Below, piece after piece: positions 1 to 8,152 of a stretch of DNA of 53,906 nucleotides (position 1 is its first letter; every line of letters starts with the position of its first letter). This DNA is from Rahnella inusitata. GTDB lineage: Bacteria > Pseudomonadota > Gammaproteobacteria > Enterobacterales > Enterobacteriaceae. The notes beneath the pieces are model-generated. The model was not told the DNA's origin and did not search any database. It worked only from the letters and a program-made list of their open reading frames with translations. The stretch is taken from positions 1 through 53,906 of the forward strand of contig NZ_JYDE01000038.1 of the NCBI RefSeq assembly GCF_003263515.1. The letters run 5' to 3'. A program made the position numbers and the translations under genes.

Positions 1-15
1 CTGCTCCACCCCGCG
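1..15 (-). tRNA. initiator tRNA-fMet, 5' end only (cut by window edge)
   Basis: Read on the minus strand, the first 15 bases are CGCGGGGTGGAGCAG, the 5' end of enterobacterial initiator tRNA-Met. The first base is C, the unpaired C1 typical of the initiator. In E. coli the metZWV cluster of initiator tRNAs also lies beside mltA. The anticodon is outside the window, so identity rests on the acceptor and D-arm start and on gene context. Confidence 0.85.
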
Positions 16-29
16 TCCGATGGAGGCGA

Positions 30-57
30 ACTATACTCCCCATGAGATTTCGCGCAA
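30..57 (-). promoter_or_regulatory. sigma-70 promoter of the tRNA-fMet gene(s)
   Basis: On the minus strand there is a -35 TTGCGC (52-57), a 16-bp spacer and a -10 TATAGT (30-35), followed by a GC-rich discriminator (TCGCCTCC). This layout is typical of stringently controlled stable RNA promoters. The AT-rich inverted repeat just upstream (about 61-82) could serve as an UP element or Fis site; that part is inference. Confidence 0.7.
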
Positions 58-237
58 CCCTTTATTTGAATTTATTCAAACAAAGCACTTAGTTGCTGGC
101 TTTTTACACATATCGTTGCTGTTTTATACCCAATTTGGCTGAGGGCACTTTTTTCGGCCAGGGCAATTCCTTTCTGATAGGCCGTTTGTTATCGTTTCGC
201 CTGTCATTTCCCCTGAAAGTAAGAGAGCGCGGCAATA

Positions 238-1350
238 ATGAAAGGACGTTGGAGTAAATATCTGCTGGGTGGTTTGGTAATTGCGGTGCTTGCAGGTTGT
301 TCCTCGCGCCCGACCGACCGGGGTCAGCAGTATAAGGATGGGCGGCTGGAAAACGCGCTGGAATACGTCAATGAGCCGAATGCGACAGGCAAACCTGTAA
401 ATGCCCTTGATTACTCCAATCAGGTCGCCGCCGTGCAAATTGCCTCTTCTTCCTTATATGGCAGAAACAATTCGACGTTTCAGGCCGTTCAGCAATGGCT
501 GCGTTCAGGTGCCGATACCCGCAACCTTAGCCAGTACGGAATCAGTGCTTATCAGATGGAAGGTGCCGATAACTTCGGTAACGTCCAGCTGACCGGCTAT
601 TACACGCCGGTGGTTCAGGCGCGTTATACCCGTCAGGGCGAATTCCAGTATCCGCTGTACCGCATGCCGCCAAAACGCGGTCGCCTGCCGGATCGCGCGT
701 CCATTTATTCGGGCGCATTGAGCGAAAATTACGTCGTGGCCTGGACCAACTCCCTGATGGATAACTTCATGATGGAAGTACAGGGTAGCGGCTATGTCGA
801 TTACGGCGATGGCCGTCCTTATATGTTCTTTGGGTATGCGGGCAAAAATGGCCACGCTTACCGCAGTATTGGTAAAGTGTTGATCGACCGTGGTGAAGTG
901 GCGCGTGAAAATATGTCCATGCAGGCCATCCGCCAGTGGGCCGATTCGCACAGCGCCGCCGAAGTGCGCGAGTTGCTGGAGCAAAATCCCTCGTTCGTCT
1001 TCTTCAAGCCGGAACCATTTGCACCTGTCCGCGGTGCGAGCGGCGTGCCATTGATTGCCAAAGCGTCCGTAGCGTCTGACCGTTCGCTGATCCCGGCCGG
1101 AAGCACTTTGCTGGCGGAAGTGCCGGAGCTTAACGATAAAGGTAAGTTCACCGGTAAATACCACATGCGTCTGATGGTGGCGCTGGACGTTGGCGGCGCG
1201 ATTAAAGGACAACATTTCGATATGTATCAGGGGATTGGTACTGATGCCGGGCATGCCGCCGGATTTTATAACCACTATGGCCGCGTCTGGGTGTTAAAAT
1301 CAGCGCCAAATGGCAAACCGCTGTTCACTGCGTATGCCCAGCCAAATTAA
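238..1350 (+). CDS. mltA: membrane-bound lytic murein transglycosylase A
   Basis: An outer-membrane lipoprotein that cleaves the beta-1,4 bond between MurNAc and GlcNAc in peptidoglycan, leaving a 1,6-anhydro end. The 370 residues (E. coli about 365) begin with a lipoprotein signal whose lipobox L-A-G-C puts the acylated Cys at 21. The MltA barrel follows, and the C-terminal 3D-type segment contains DVGGAIKG (D317) and HFDMYQG (D328), where the catalytic Asp of the family lies. The protein ends in a typical NHYGRVWVLK stretch. The start at ATG 238 gives an intact signal peptide. It is divergent from the tRNA gene, and tcdA follows 31 bp after the stop. Confidence 0.97.
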   Translation: MKGRWSKYLLGGLVIAVLAGCSSRPTDRGQQYKDGRLENALEYVNEPNATGKPVNALDYSNQVAAVQIASSSLYGRNNSTFQAVQQWLRSGADTRNLSQYGISAYQMEGADNFGNVQLTGYYTPVVQARYTRQGEFQYPLYRMPPKRGRLPDRASIYSGALSENYVVAWTNSLMDNFMMEVQGSGYVDYGDGRPYMFFGYAGKNGHAYRSIGKVLIDRGEVARENMSMQAIRQWADSHSAAEVRELLEQNPSFVFFKPEPFAPVRGASGVPLIAKASVASDRSLIPAGSTLLAEVPELNDKGKFTGKYHMRLMVALDVGGAIKGQHFDMYQGIGTDAGHAAGFYNHYGRVWVLKSAPNGKPLFTAYAQPN

Positions 1351-1381
1351 GTTTTCGACACGTACTGAGGTTCAGAAGGTC

Positions 1382-2197
1382 ATGACAGCAACATACTCCG
1401 ACGCATACCAGCAACGCTTTGGCGGCACTGCACGTCTTTATGGTCAGCAGGCACTGGCGTTGTTTTCGCAGGCACATGTTTGCGTGATTGGTATCGGCGG
1501 AGTGGGTTCCTGGGCGGCTGAGGCGCTGGCCCGAACCGGCATCGGCGCGATCACGCTCATCGATATGGATGACGTGTGCGTCACCAATACCAACCGGCAG
1601 ATCCACGCGCTGCGTGAAAACGTCGGGCAGGCGAAAACAGAGGTAATGGCTCAGCGTATTCTGGCGATTAATCCGGAATGCCAGGTAACCTGCATCGACG
1701 ATTTCATTACGCCGGATAACGTCGCGGAGATGCTCGATAGAGGGTTTAGCTACGTGATTGACGCCATCGACAGCGTGCGCCCGAAAGCAGCATTACTTGC
1801 GTATTGTCGCCGCTTCAAAATTCCTGTCGTGACCACCGGCGGTGCGGGCGGGCAGATTGATCCGACCCAGATCGCGGTTGTCGATCTGGCAAAAACCATT
1901 CAGGATCCGCTTGCGGCGAAGCTGCGTGAGCGTCTGAAAAACGATTTCAATGTGGCGAAAAACAGTAAAGGTAAACTGGGGATCGACTGCGTATTTTCCA
2001 GCGAACCGCTGATGTACCCGCAGGCCGACGGTTCTGTCTGTGCGTCACGCGCCACTGCGGAAGGGCCAAAGCGTATGGACTGTGCGTCAGGGTTTGGTGC
2101 GGCGACGATGGTCACCGCCACCTTCGGTTTTGTCGCGGTTTCCCATGTGCTTAAAAAGATGATGGCGAAACAGATTCGTCAGGCTCAGGCTGCCTGA
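1382..2197 (+). CDS. tcdA: tRNA threonylcarbamoyladenosine dehydratase
   Basis: An E1-like enzyme (CsdL/YgdL) that uses ATP to cyclise t6A37 in tRNA to ct6A, working with the CsdA-CsdE sulfur relay encoded next to it. The 271-residue product has the nucleotide-binding GIGGVG loop (37-42), DMDD (61-64) and NRQ (71-73), and the conserved segment KRMDCASGFGAATMVTATFG near the C terminus. ATG 1382 is chosen because it matches the family N terminus (SDAYQQRFGGTARLYG). An in-frame upstream ATG at 1310 would overlap mltA and add unrelated residues. The 3' end overlaps the convergent csdE by 13 bp. Confidence 0.96.
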   Translation: MTATYSDAYQQRFGGTARLYGQQALALFSQAHVCVIGIGGVGSWAAEALARTGIGAITLIDMDDVCVTNTNRQIHALRENVGQAKTEVMAQRILAINPECQVTCIDDFITPDNVAEMLDRGFSYVIDAIDSVRPKAALLAYCRRFKIPVVTTGGAGGQIDPTQIAVVDLAKTIQDPLAAKLRERLKNDFNVAKNSKGKLGIDCVFSSEPLMYPQADGSVCASRATAEGPKRMDCASGFGAATMVTATFGFVAVSHVLKKMMAKQIRQAQAA

Positions 2198-2619
2198 CGG
2201 GCAAGACGTAATACGCCTTCTGCCAGCGCATTCAGTCCGCTGGCGCGGCTGGTGCTTAGCTGTTCCCGGAGACCTAAAATATCAAACAATGCCAGCGGAT
2301 CCCGGTTCAGGATCTCGTCTGGCGTTTTGCCTTCTACCGCCGTCAGCAGCACGGCCAGCAAACCTTTGACGATCCTTCCTTCGCTGTCGCCGTAGAAATG
2401 CATTGTCCCTTTTTCTGATTTCTCAGCGCCCAGCCAGACCCGGTTTTCGCATCCCGACAGCTCGTTTTCCGGCAGTTTCAGTGACGCATCCAGCGGTGGC
2501 AGAGATTTTGCCAGCAGGATTAACTGACGATAGCGATCTTCCCACTGGCGGAATGTGGCAAATTTTTCCGTCAGCGAGGCTTCGGTGATCTCATGTCCAA
2601 AAGGGTGTGGCGTGTGCAT
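2185..2619 (-). CDS. csdE: cysteine desulfurase sulfur acceptor CsdE
   Basis: A SufE-like protein that takes the persulfide sulfur from CsdA and stimulates its activity. In E. coli it also contacts TcdA (CsdL). The 144 residues carry the acceptor Cys in SGCENRVWLG (C57 from this start) and the conserved GDSEGRIVKGLLAVLLTAVEGK block. The start is ATG 2619, preceded by TGAGG about 7 nt upstream. A TTG four codons further upstream overlaps that ribosome-binding site and is less likely. It lies 34 bp downstream of csdA on the same strand, so the two probably form an operon. Confidence 0.95.
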   Translation of the reverse strand: MHTPHPFGHEITEASLTEKFATFRQWEDRYRQLILLAKSLPPLDASLKLPENELSGCENRVWLGAEKSEKGTMHFYGDSEGRIVKGLLAVLLTAVEGKTPDEILNRDPLALFDILGLREQLSTSRASGLNALAEGVLRLARQAA

Positions 2620-2652
2620 CGTATTCCTCAAAAAACGTGTTTCTCAAATAAA

Positions 2653-3858
2653 TTAATCGGCTAGCAGGCTGAGGGCATATTTTACCGCAGCGGTCAGGCG
2701 GGTGACGTCCTGCTCATTATTATAAGGCGCGAAAGATGCACGTAATGTTCCGCTGATGCCCAATGCAGCCATCAGCGGTTGCGCACAATGTTGTCCGGCG
2801 CGCAGTGCGATGCCTTGCTCCGCCAGCAATGTCACCAGATCGCTGTGATGCACTCCGGCGATATCGAAGGCCAGCAGCGATGCATTCTGAGTGCGGAAAC
2901 TGCGAAAACCGTTAAGTTGCGAGAGCTGCTCTTCCGCCAACGATGCCAGATTTTGCGCATAGCGTTCAGCGGAGGGCAGATCCACCGTTTTCAGCCATTT
3001 CAGCGCGGCCGCCATACCTATCACACCGGCAATATTCGGTGTGCCGGCTTCAAAACGATGCGGCACCGCCTGCGGTGTAAAGTCAGACATCGACGCCCTC
3101 GTCAGCATTTTCCCGCCGCCGTGCCACGGATCCATGCTGTCGAGTAATTCGGATTTTCCGTACAGCACGCCGATACCCGTCGGGCCATACAGTTTGTGGC
3201 CGGAAAAAGCATAGAAATCGACGTCAAGCTGCCGGACATCAGGCGGCGAATGCACGACGCCTTGTGCGCCATCCACCAGAACCGGCGTGCCGTTGGCATG
3301 TGCCAGTTCAATCGCACGCGCAAGATCGGGCATTGCACCGGTGACGTTGGACATTTGCGTGACAGCCAGCAGTCGCGTGCGGGCGTTAAGCAGGGCCGGG
3401 AGCGCATTGATATCGGGAAGGCCGAGCTTATCCGCCGGCAGCGTGATGACATGCGCATGACACTGATTCGCCAGCATTAACCATGGGATCAGGTTTGCGT
3501 GGTGCTCTGCCTGACTGACAATAATTTCATCACCGGCCTGCAGCTTCGGGCGTAAATAGCTTTGTGCCACCAGATTAATGGATTCCGTGGTGCCGCGTGT
3601 CCAGATGATATCGGCAGGGCGGGGGGCATTAATCCATTCCGCCGCCAGAGCGCGTGCCTGCTCGTATTCCTGAGTCAGCGTTTGCGCCGCGTGGTGCTGA
3701 CTGCGGTGAACCGTCGCGCCATCCTGTGAATAAAAATTCACGGTGGCGTCGATAACCGCCTGTGGTTTCAGGGCGGTGGCGGCGCTGTCGAGATAGCACT
3801 GTCCCTGCGAGAGCGCGGGGAAACATTGACGAAAATCAGCGGCGTTAAAGTCAGTCAT
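2653..3858 (-). CDS. csdA: cysteine desulfurase CsdA
   Basis: A PLP-dependent class V aminotransferase-fold enzyme that removes sulfur from L-cysteine, leaving alanine and an enzyme persulfide for CsdE. Its 401 residues equal the E. coli length. The PLP lysine is K222 in FSGHKLYGPTG, the cofactor Asp is D196 in VLVDGAQG, and the catalytic cysteine is C358 in RAGQHCAQPL. Position 358 is also the E. coli active-site Cys. ATG 3858 has AAGGA upstream. It is transcribed divergently from ygdI and upstream of csdE. Confidence 0.97.
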   Translation of the reverse strand: MTDFNAADFRQCFPALSQGQCYLDSAATALKPQAVIDATVNFYSQDGATVHRSQHHAAQTLTQEYEQARALAAEWINAPRPADIIWTRGTTESINLVAQSYLRPKLQAGDEIIVSQAEHHANLIPWLMLANQCHAHVITLPADKLGLPDINALPALLNARTRLLAVTQMSNVTGAMPDLARAIELAHANGTPVLVDGAQGVVHSPPDVRQLDVDFYAFSGHKLYGPTGIGVLYGKSELLDSMDPWHGGGKMLTRASMSDFTPQAVPHRFEAGTPNIAGVIGMAAALKWLKTVDLPSAERYAQNLASLAEEQLSQLNGFRSFRTQNASLLAFDIAGVHHSDLVTLLAEQGIALRAGQHCAQPLMAALGISGTLRASFAPYNNEQDVTRLTAAVKYALSLLAD

Positions 3859-4047
3859 GCAAGATCAAATCCTTCGGCTACGGGGTAAAGAGTACAAACT
3901 TTCCGTTTGTGCAAACCATCTATTCATTTTAGGAATGGTTACCTGGAAATATACCAGAGGTTTGTTATGCTGAATTACGAAGACTAGACGCATTACCCTG
4001 GGGGCTTCCCGGGAATTGAAAGCATTTTAATCTGCAAGGAGTCTACA

Positions 4048-4269
4048 ATGAAAAAGATCGTCGCCGTAATTTCAGCCGCACTGCTGACCACTACACTTGC
4101 CGCCTGTTCGAGCAACTATGTGATGCACACCAACGATGGCCGTACTATCGTTGCTGAAGGCAAACCAAGCACCGACAGTGATACCGGTATGATCAGTTAT
4201 ACCGATGCGTATGGCAACAAGCAGCAGATCAATAAGTCTGAAGTGAAAGAGATGGCTGAAGGGAAATAA
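4048..4269 (+). CDS. ygdI: small YgdI/YgdR-family lipoprotein (DUF903)
   Basis: A 73-residue predicted lipoprotein of unknown role. The signal peptide ends in the lipobox L-A-A-C with Cys at 20. The mature part contains NYVMHTNDGRTIV and GMISYTDAYGNKQQIN, which are signatures of the YgdI/YgdR (DUF903) family with a small SH3-like fold. AAGGAG lies 9 nt before ATG 4048. Its place between csdA and gcvA matches E. coli, which supports YgdI over its paralogue YgdR. A strong hairpin follows the stop codon. Confidence 0.93.
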   Translation: MKKIVAVISAALLTTTLAACSSNYVMHTNDGRTIVAEGKPSTDSDTGMISYTDAYGNKQQINKSEVKEMAEGK

Positions 4270-4313
4270 TCCCCTGAGTGACACCACCTTCGGGTAACCT
4301 CACTGCGCCTCAC

Positions 4314-4352
4314 GACAAAACCGGATACGTATGCGACGTAGCCGGTTTTGTC
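4314..4352 (+). terminator. long hairpin downstream of ygdI
   Basis: The 11-bp arms GACAAAACCGG (4314-4324) and CCGGTTTTGTC (4342-4352) are continued, after one mismatch, by TACGT/ACGTA. They form a stem of about 16 bp around a 5-nt loop. The following U-tract is poor, so it may act as an RNA-stabilising hairpin or a weak terminator for ygdI. Confidence 0.55.
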
Positions 4353-4387
4353 ACATTTGTACGGTGCGGGATTGCTGAAATCCGGAC

Positions 4388-4415
4388 AAAAAAAAGCACC
4401 GCAAAATGCGGTGCT
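4388..4415 (-). terminator. Rho-independent terminator of gcvB
   Basis: An 8-bp stem AGCACCGC (4395-4402) / GCGGTGCT (4408-4415) with a 5-nt loop. On the minus strand a run of seven or more U follows. A shorter A-run on the other side would let it also stop ygdI transcripts. Confidence 0.9.
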
Positions 4416-4583
4416 AAAAAATCACTTTGGACAGACAGGGTAATGTACAGGAAGTGAAAAGTTTGTAGCATTCAAGCTACGAGTCCGGATTGCCGGACAA
4501 TTGCAAACACAACATCACAACCACAAGCCAAAAGTATTTCAGCATCCTCATACCAATCTACTTTTCGTTCCGGCTCAGGAAGT
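4388..4583 (-). ncRNA. gcvB: GcvB small regulatory RNA
   Basis: An Hfq-dependent sRNA that represses many amino-acid and peptide transporter mRNAs when glycine is plentiful. The minus strand reads ACTTCCTGAGCCGGAACGAA at its 5' end, as in E. coli GcvB. It continues through the G/U-rich seed R1 (GTGGTTGTGATGTTGTGTTT), then the block CACTTCCTGTACATTACCCT near R2. It ends in an intrinsic terminator (AGCACCGC/GCGGTGCT, 4395-4415) plus a run of U (4388-4394). The length is about 196 nt. It is divergent from gcvA, as in E. coli. No protein should be called here. Confidence 0.95.
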
Positions 4584-4589
4584 GGCGCC

Positions 4590-4618
4590 ACTATAGGTTT
4601 TTGCCTGTACATCCTCAA
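4590..4618 (-). promoter_or_regulatory. gcvB promoter
   Basis: Minus strand: -35 TTGAGG (4613-4618), 17-bp spacer, -10 TATAGT (4590-4595), then GGCGCC and the expected first base at 4583. The position agrees exactly with the 5' end inferred from similarity to E. coli GcvB. GcvA activates this promoter in E. coli. Confidence 0.8.
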
Positions 4619-4627
4619 CGGACAAAT

Positions 4628-4655
4628 TATAATGTCTCGGATTAAAAAAACTAAT
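4628..4655 (+). promoter_or_regulatory. gcvA promoter -10 and possible GcvA box
   Basis: A perfect TATAAT (4628-4633) faces gcvA, but no convincing -35 is spaced correctly upstream. A CTAAT element, the core of GcvA sites, follows at 4651-4655. Divergent overlap with the gcvB promoter and autorepression by GcvA are known in E. coli; for this site they are inference. Confidence 0.5.
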
Positions 4656-4710
4656 ATCCAGAGCCACGGACAGGCGTCCCGCTGACCGGCACACAAGAAG
4701 TATCCTATCT

Positions 4711-5631
4711 ATGTCAAAACGTTTACCGCCTCTTAACTCACTGCGTGTGTTTGACGCCGCAGCGCGCCACCTTAGTTTTACTAAAGCGGCAGAGGAATTG
4801 TTCGTCACGCAGGCTGCTGTTAGCCACCAGATTAAGTCACTTGAAGACTTTTTGGGGCTAAAACTGTTTCGTCGCCGTAATCGCTCTTTGTTACTGACCG
4901 AAGAAGGGCAGAGCTATTATCTGGATATCAAAGAGATATTCTCCTCGTTAAATGAAGCGACGCGCAAACTTCAGGCGCGGAGTGCGAAAGGTGCGCTGAC
5001 GGTCAGTTTGCCGCCGAGCTTTGCTATCCAATGGCTGGTGCCAAGATTGTCTGGCTTTAACTCAGCTTATCCGGGTATCGATGTGCGGATTCAGGCTGTA
5101 GACCGCGAGGAGGACAAATTGTCTGACGACGTGGACGTGGCGATTTTCCATGGGCGCGGCAACTGGCCGGGCCTGCGCGCCGAACGTTTATACGCGGAGT
5201 ATTTAATCCCTGTTTGTTCTCCGTCTTTACTGATGGGCGATAATTTGCTGAAAGAACCTGCCGATCTCGGGCATCACACTTTGCTGCACGATGCGTCCCG
5301 CCGCGACTGGCTGGCTTACACCAAACAGCTGGGGCTGCAACAGGTGAATGTGCAGCAGGGGCCGATATTCAGCCACAGTGCGATGGTGGTGCAGGCCGCC
5401 GTTCACGGGCAGGGGGTGGCGCTGGTGAATAACGTGATGGCGCAAACTGAAATAGAAGCCGGTCGTCTGGTATGTCCTTTCAACGAGGTTTTAGTCAGTA
5501 AAAACGCTTTTTATCTGGTTTGTCATGACAGTCAGGCAGAACTGGGTAAAATAGCCGCCTTTCGCCAGTGGATCCTTGCGCGTGCAGCCAGCGAGCAGGA
5601 AAAACTGCGCTTTCGGTTTGATCAGGCCTGA
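4711..5631 (+). CDS. gcvA: LysR-type regulator GcvA
   Basis: Controls the glycine cleavage operon gcvTHP, and the gcvB sRNA, in response to glycine and purines. It has 306 residues, close to E. coli (305). The N terminus carries the winged helix-turn-helix (LSFTKAAEELFVTQAAVSHQIKSLEDFLG split around residues 20-50), followed by the substrate-binding domain (about 90-295). The conserved MSKRLPPLNSLRVFDAAARHL N terminus fixes ATG 4711. The divergent gcvB gene upstream identifies it as GcvA rather than another LysR protein. Confidence 0.97.
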   Translation: MSKRLPPLNSLRVFDAAARHLSFTKAAEELFVTQAAVSHQIKSLEDFLGLKLFRRRNRSLLLTEEGQSYYLDIKEIFSSLNEATRKLQARSAKGALTVSLPPSFAIQWLVPRLSGFNSAYPGIDVRIQAVDREEDKLSDDVDVAIFHGRGNWPGLRAERLYAEYLIPVCSPSLLMGDNLLKEPADLGHHTLLHDASRRDWLAYTKQLGLQQVNVQQGPIFSHSAMVVQAAVHGQGVALVNNVMAQTEIEAGRLVCPFNEVLVSKNAFYLVCHDSQAELGKIAAFRQWILARAASEQEKLRFRFDQA

Positions 5632-5725
5632 GGTCTGAATACCAGAAACTGATGGACATGAACGTACTGATGAGACTGATTATTCAAAGTTTTCATCATT
5701 AAACAACGATAACAGGTAACGTATA

Positions 5726-6121
5726 ATGACCAGTCGTTCAATGCTGATCTTCGCCGCGATCAGCGGTTTTATCTATGTGGCGTTTGGTGCCTTCGGTGCG
5801 CACGTACTGAGTCAGTCGCTGGGAGAAGCCGAACTGGCCTGGATCCACACCGGCCTGACCTACCAAAGTATTCACACGCTGGCGGTGATGATTTTAGGCG
5901 TTGCGATGCAGCGTCAGCGTAATGTGTGGTTCTACTGGAGCAGCGCGTTTCTGGCGCTGGGAACCGTATTATTCAGCGGCAGCCTTTATTGTCTGGCGCT
6001 GTCGCACCTCCGTTTATTTGCTTATGTGACTCCGATTGGCGGTACCTTGTTTCTGGTCGGTTGGATTTTGATGTTGATCGGCGCATTGCGCCTGAAGAAA
6101 AAGGCCGAACGCCATGAATAA
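5726..6121 (+). CDS. ygdD: DUF423 inner-membrane protein
   Basis: A 131-residue hydrophobic protein with about four predicted transmembrane helices (near 8-28, 45-62, 68-88 and 97-120) and a basic C-terminal tail ([10 protein letters not shown]). FGAFGAHVL near the start and the GGTLFLVGW segment are typical of the DUF423/YgdD family, whose function is not established. It precedes rlmM with an 8-bp overlap (ATGAATAA), so the two are translationally coupled, as in E. coli. Confidence 0.92.
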   Translation: MTSRSMLIFAAISGFIYVAFGAFGAHVLSQSLGEAELAWIHTGLTYQSIHTLAVMILGVAMQRQRNVWFYWSSAFLALGTVLFSGSLYCLALSHLRLFAYVTPIGGTLFLVGWILMLIGALRLKKKAERHE

Positions 6122-7220
6122 AGTTGCTCTCTACTGCCGTCAGGGTTTTGAAAAAGAATGTGCAGCAGAAATTACGGACAAAGCCGCGAAGATGGAAATC
6201 TTCGGTTTTGCCCGTGTAAAAGATAACAGCGGTTATGTGCTGTTTGAATGTTATCAGCCTGACGACGCCGATCGTATTGCAAAAGAACTGCCGTTCCGCA
6301 GTCTGATCTTTGCCCGACAGCTGATCGTCGTGGGCGAGTTACTCAAAGACTTACCGCCTGAAGATCGTGTTTCGCCGATCGTCGGTATGGTACAAAACGT
6401 TATCACCAACGGCGGTGAACTGCGCGTGGAAGTGCCGGATACTAATGAAAGCAAAGAACTGACCAAGTTCTGTCGCAAATTGACGGTGCCACTGCGTACC
6501 GCCATGCGTGAACGCCGCATTTTGGGCAAACGTGAAAATCCGCTTCGCCCGGTCGTGCACGTGTTCTTTATTGCATCGGGTTGCTGCTACGTCGGCTACT
6601 CCTACAGCAATAATAATTCTCCGTATTATATGGGGATTCATCGCCTTAAATTCCCTTCTGAAGCGCCAAGCCGTTCTACGCTGAAGCTGGAAGAAGCATT
6701 CCACGTCTTCATTCCTGCTGATGAGTGGGAAGAGCGTCTGGCGAGCGGAATGTATGCGACGGATCTGGGTGCCTGCCCCGGCGGCTGGACTTATCAGCTG
6801 GTGCAACGCAGCATGATGGTCACCGCGATTGATAACGGACCGATGGCACCAAGCCTGATGGAAACCGGTCAGGTTGTTCACCTGCGTGAAGATGGCTTCC
6901 GCTACAAATCGACCAGTACCAAGAACTACTGGCTGGTGTGCGACATGGTAGAAAAACCGGCGAAAGTGGCTGCACTGATGTGTGACTGGCTGGTCAACGG
7001 CTGGTGTCGTGAAGCGATCTTCAACCTGAAATTACCGATGAAGAAGCGCTACGAAGAAGTGTCTAACATTCTTGCGCGCCTTGATGAGCGCCTGAAAGAA
7101 AACGGCGTTAACGCTGAGATCTTTGCCAAGCAGCTTTATCATGACCGTGAGGAAGTGACAGTGCATATTCGTCGTTTCTGGTCAGCCATCGGTGGCCGTC
7201 GCGATGAACGCGATCATTGA
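6114..7220 (+). CDS. rlmM: 23S rRNA 2'-O-ribose C2498 methyltransferase
   Basis: Methylates the 2'-OH of C2498 in 23S rRNA with S-adenosylmethionine before ribosome assembly is complete. It has 368 residues (E. coli YgdE about 366). An N-terminal THUMP-like region is followed by a Rossmann methyltransferase domain with SAM motif [10 protein letters not shown] (217-225). The [11 protein letters not shown] segment near residue 305 carries the lysine expected of RNA 2'-O-methyltransferases. The start overlaps the ygdD stop. A bidirectional terminator follows. Confidence 0.96.
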   Translation: MNKVALYCRQGFEKECAAEITDKAAKMEIFGFARVKDNSGYVLFECYQPDDADRIAKELPFRSLIFARQLIVVGELLKDLPPEDRVSPIVGMVQNVITNGGELRVEVPDTNESKELTKFCRKLTVPLRTAMRERRILGKRENPLRPVVHVFFIASGCCYVGYSYSNNNSPYYMGIHRLKFPSEAPSRSTLKLEEAFHVFIPADEWEERLASGMYATDLGACPGGWTYQLVQRSMMVTAIDNGPMAPSLMETGQVVHLREDGFRYKSTSTKNYWLVCDMVEKPAKVAALMCDWLVNGWCREAIFNLKLPMKKRYEEVSNILARLDERLKENGVNAEIFAKQLYHDREEVTVHIRRFWSAIGGRRDERDH

Positions 7221-7257
7221 TGTTCATTGAATGAAAATTGATGTGAAGTGAAATATG

Positions 7258-7290
7258 AAAAGGCGCTTTCTTCGGGAAGCGCCTTTTTCT
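7258..7290. terminator. bidirectional terminator between rlmM and xni
   Basis: An 11-bp perfect stem AAAAGGCGCTT (7258-7268) / AAGCGCCTTTT (7277-7287) with a UCUUCGGG loop and T/A runs on both sides. It separates the convergent genes rlmM (+) and xni (-). Confidence 0.9.
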
Positions 7291-7314
7291 TTGGCTTTTG
7301 GTCATGTGTTTGGA

Positions 7315-8067
7315 TTACGGCAGACGCAGTTGCTGCAAATTTCCGTCGAGCACAATATCAGTTTGCAGTGTAGAAACCCGTTTACAGACATAAGCCAGTT
7401 CACGGTGCTCCTGCAATTTAGACTGCCACTTTTCCGGCACGCCGCTGAGATTGTCATACAGCGCATCCAGTGAACCGGCCTGCGTCAGCAAGGTCACGGC
7501 GGTTTTGGGGCCAATCCCCGGCACGCCCGGAATTTTGCTGCTGCTGATCCCGGCCAGTCCCCAGTAATCGGTGAGCTGATGCGGCAGAACGCCGAAGGTC
7601 TCACGCACAAATGGCATATCCAGCCAGCGCTTCTGGAAGTAATCGCGAATTTGCACGTTAGGAGCCAGCAGTTGGCAATAACCTTTGTCGGTCGAAACGA
7701 TGGTCACCTGATGTCCGCCGGATGACACTTTGTCCGCCAGCGTGGCGGCTAAATCGTCGGCTTCGTTGCCGGCGGAATGCCAGCAGGTGATCCCGAGTGC
7801 TTCAAACCCGGCCTTCAGGCTGGGCATTTCGGCGAAAAGGTTATCCGGCATCGGCGAGCGTCCGGCTTTGTAATCAGGCAGACACTGATGACGCCAGCTG
7901 TCGGCGCGATCGTCTTCATCGAAAACTGCTACCGCATGGGTTGGCTGAGTATGTTGAATCAGTTGTCCAATCGCATTCTGACAGGTTATCAGACAAGGCG
8001 AACCTTGCACCGCGTGAATACGGCGGATCAGGTTCAGGGCATCAATAATCAGCAGATGTATCGCCAT
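7315..8067 (-). CDS. xni: flap endonuclease Xni (exonuclease IX)
   Basis: A 5'-nuclease-family protein related to the N-terminal domain of DNA polymerase I; it cleaves flap structures in E. coli. The 250-residue product has the acidic metal-site segments IIDALN (D9), VFDEDD (50-53), EADDLA (102-107) and [10 protein letters not shown] (125-134). A helix-hairpin-helix follows ([12 protein letters not shown], 179-190). ATG 8067 is chosen over upstream in-frame starts because [21 protein letters not shown] matches the family N terminus and GGAG lies about 7 nt upstream. Confidence 0.95.
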   Translation of the reverse strand: MAIHLLIIDALNLIRRIHAVQGSPCLITCQNAIGQLIQHTQPTHAVAVFDEDDRADSWRHQCLPDYKAGRSPMPDNLFAEMPSLKAGFEALGITCWHSAGNEADDLAATLADKVSSGGHQVTIVSTDKGYCQLLAPNVQIRDYFQKRWLDMPFVRETFGVLPHQLTDYWGLAGISSSKIPGVPGIGPKTAVTLLTQAGSLDALYDNLSGVPEKWQSKLQEHRELAYVCKRVSTLQTDIVLDGNLQQLRLP

Positions 8068-8092
8068 CGACAAACTCCATAATCCACTCTCC

Positions 8093-8123
8093 ATAATAAA
8101 CAGGGCGACATCTCGTCGCCCTG
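8093..8123 (-). terminator. Rho-independent terminator of ppnN
   Basis: A 9-bp perfect stem CAGGGCGAC (8101-8109) / GTCGCCCTG (8115-8123) with a 5-nt loop. On the minus strand it is followed by TTTATTAT. It lies 30 bp after the ppnN stop and before xni. Confidence 0.8.
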
Positions 8124-8152
8124 AAATCTGCTTTAAACGCGTACCCTTAACA

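Noticed and set aside
505-1275. 256-residue minus-strand open frame
   Set aside because: Antisense to mltA, which is clearly the real gene by lipobox, length and motifs.
4472-4808. Two small minus-strand open frames near gcvA
   Set aside because: They overlap GcvB RNA and its promoter or the start of gcvA. No likeness to proteins.
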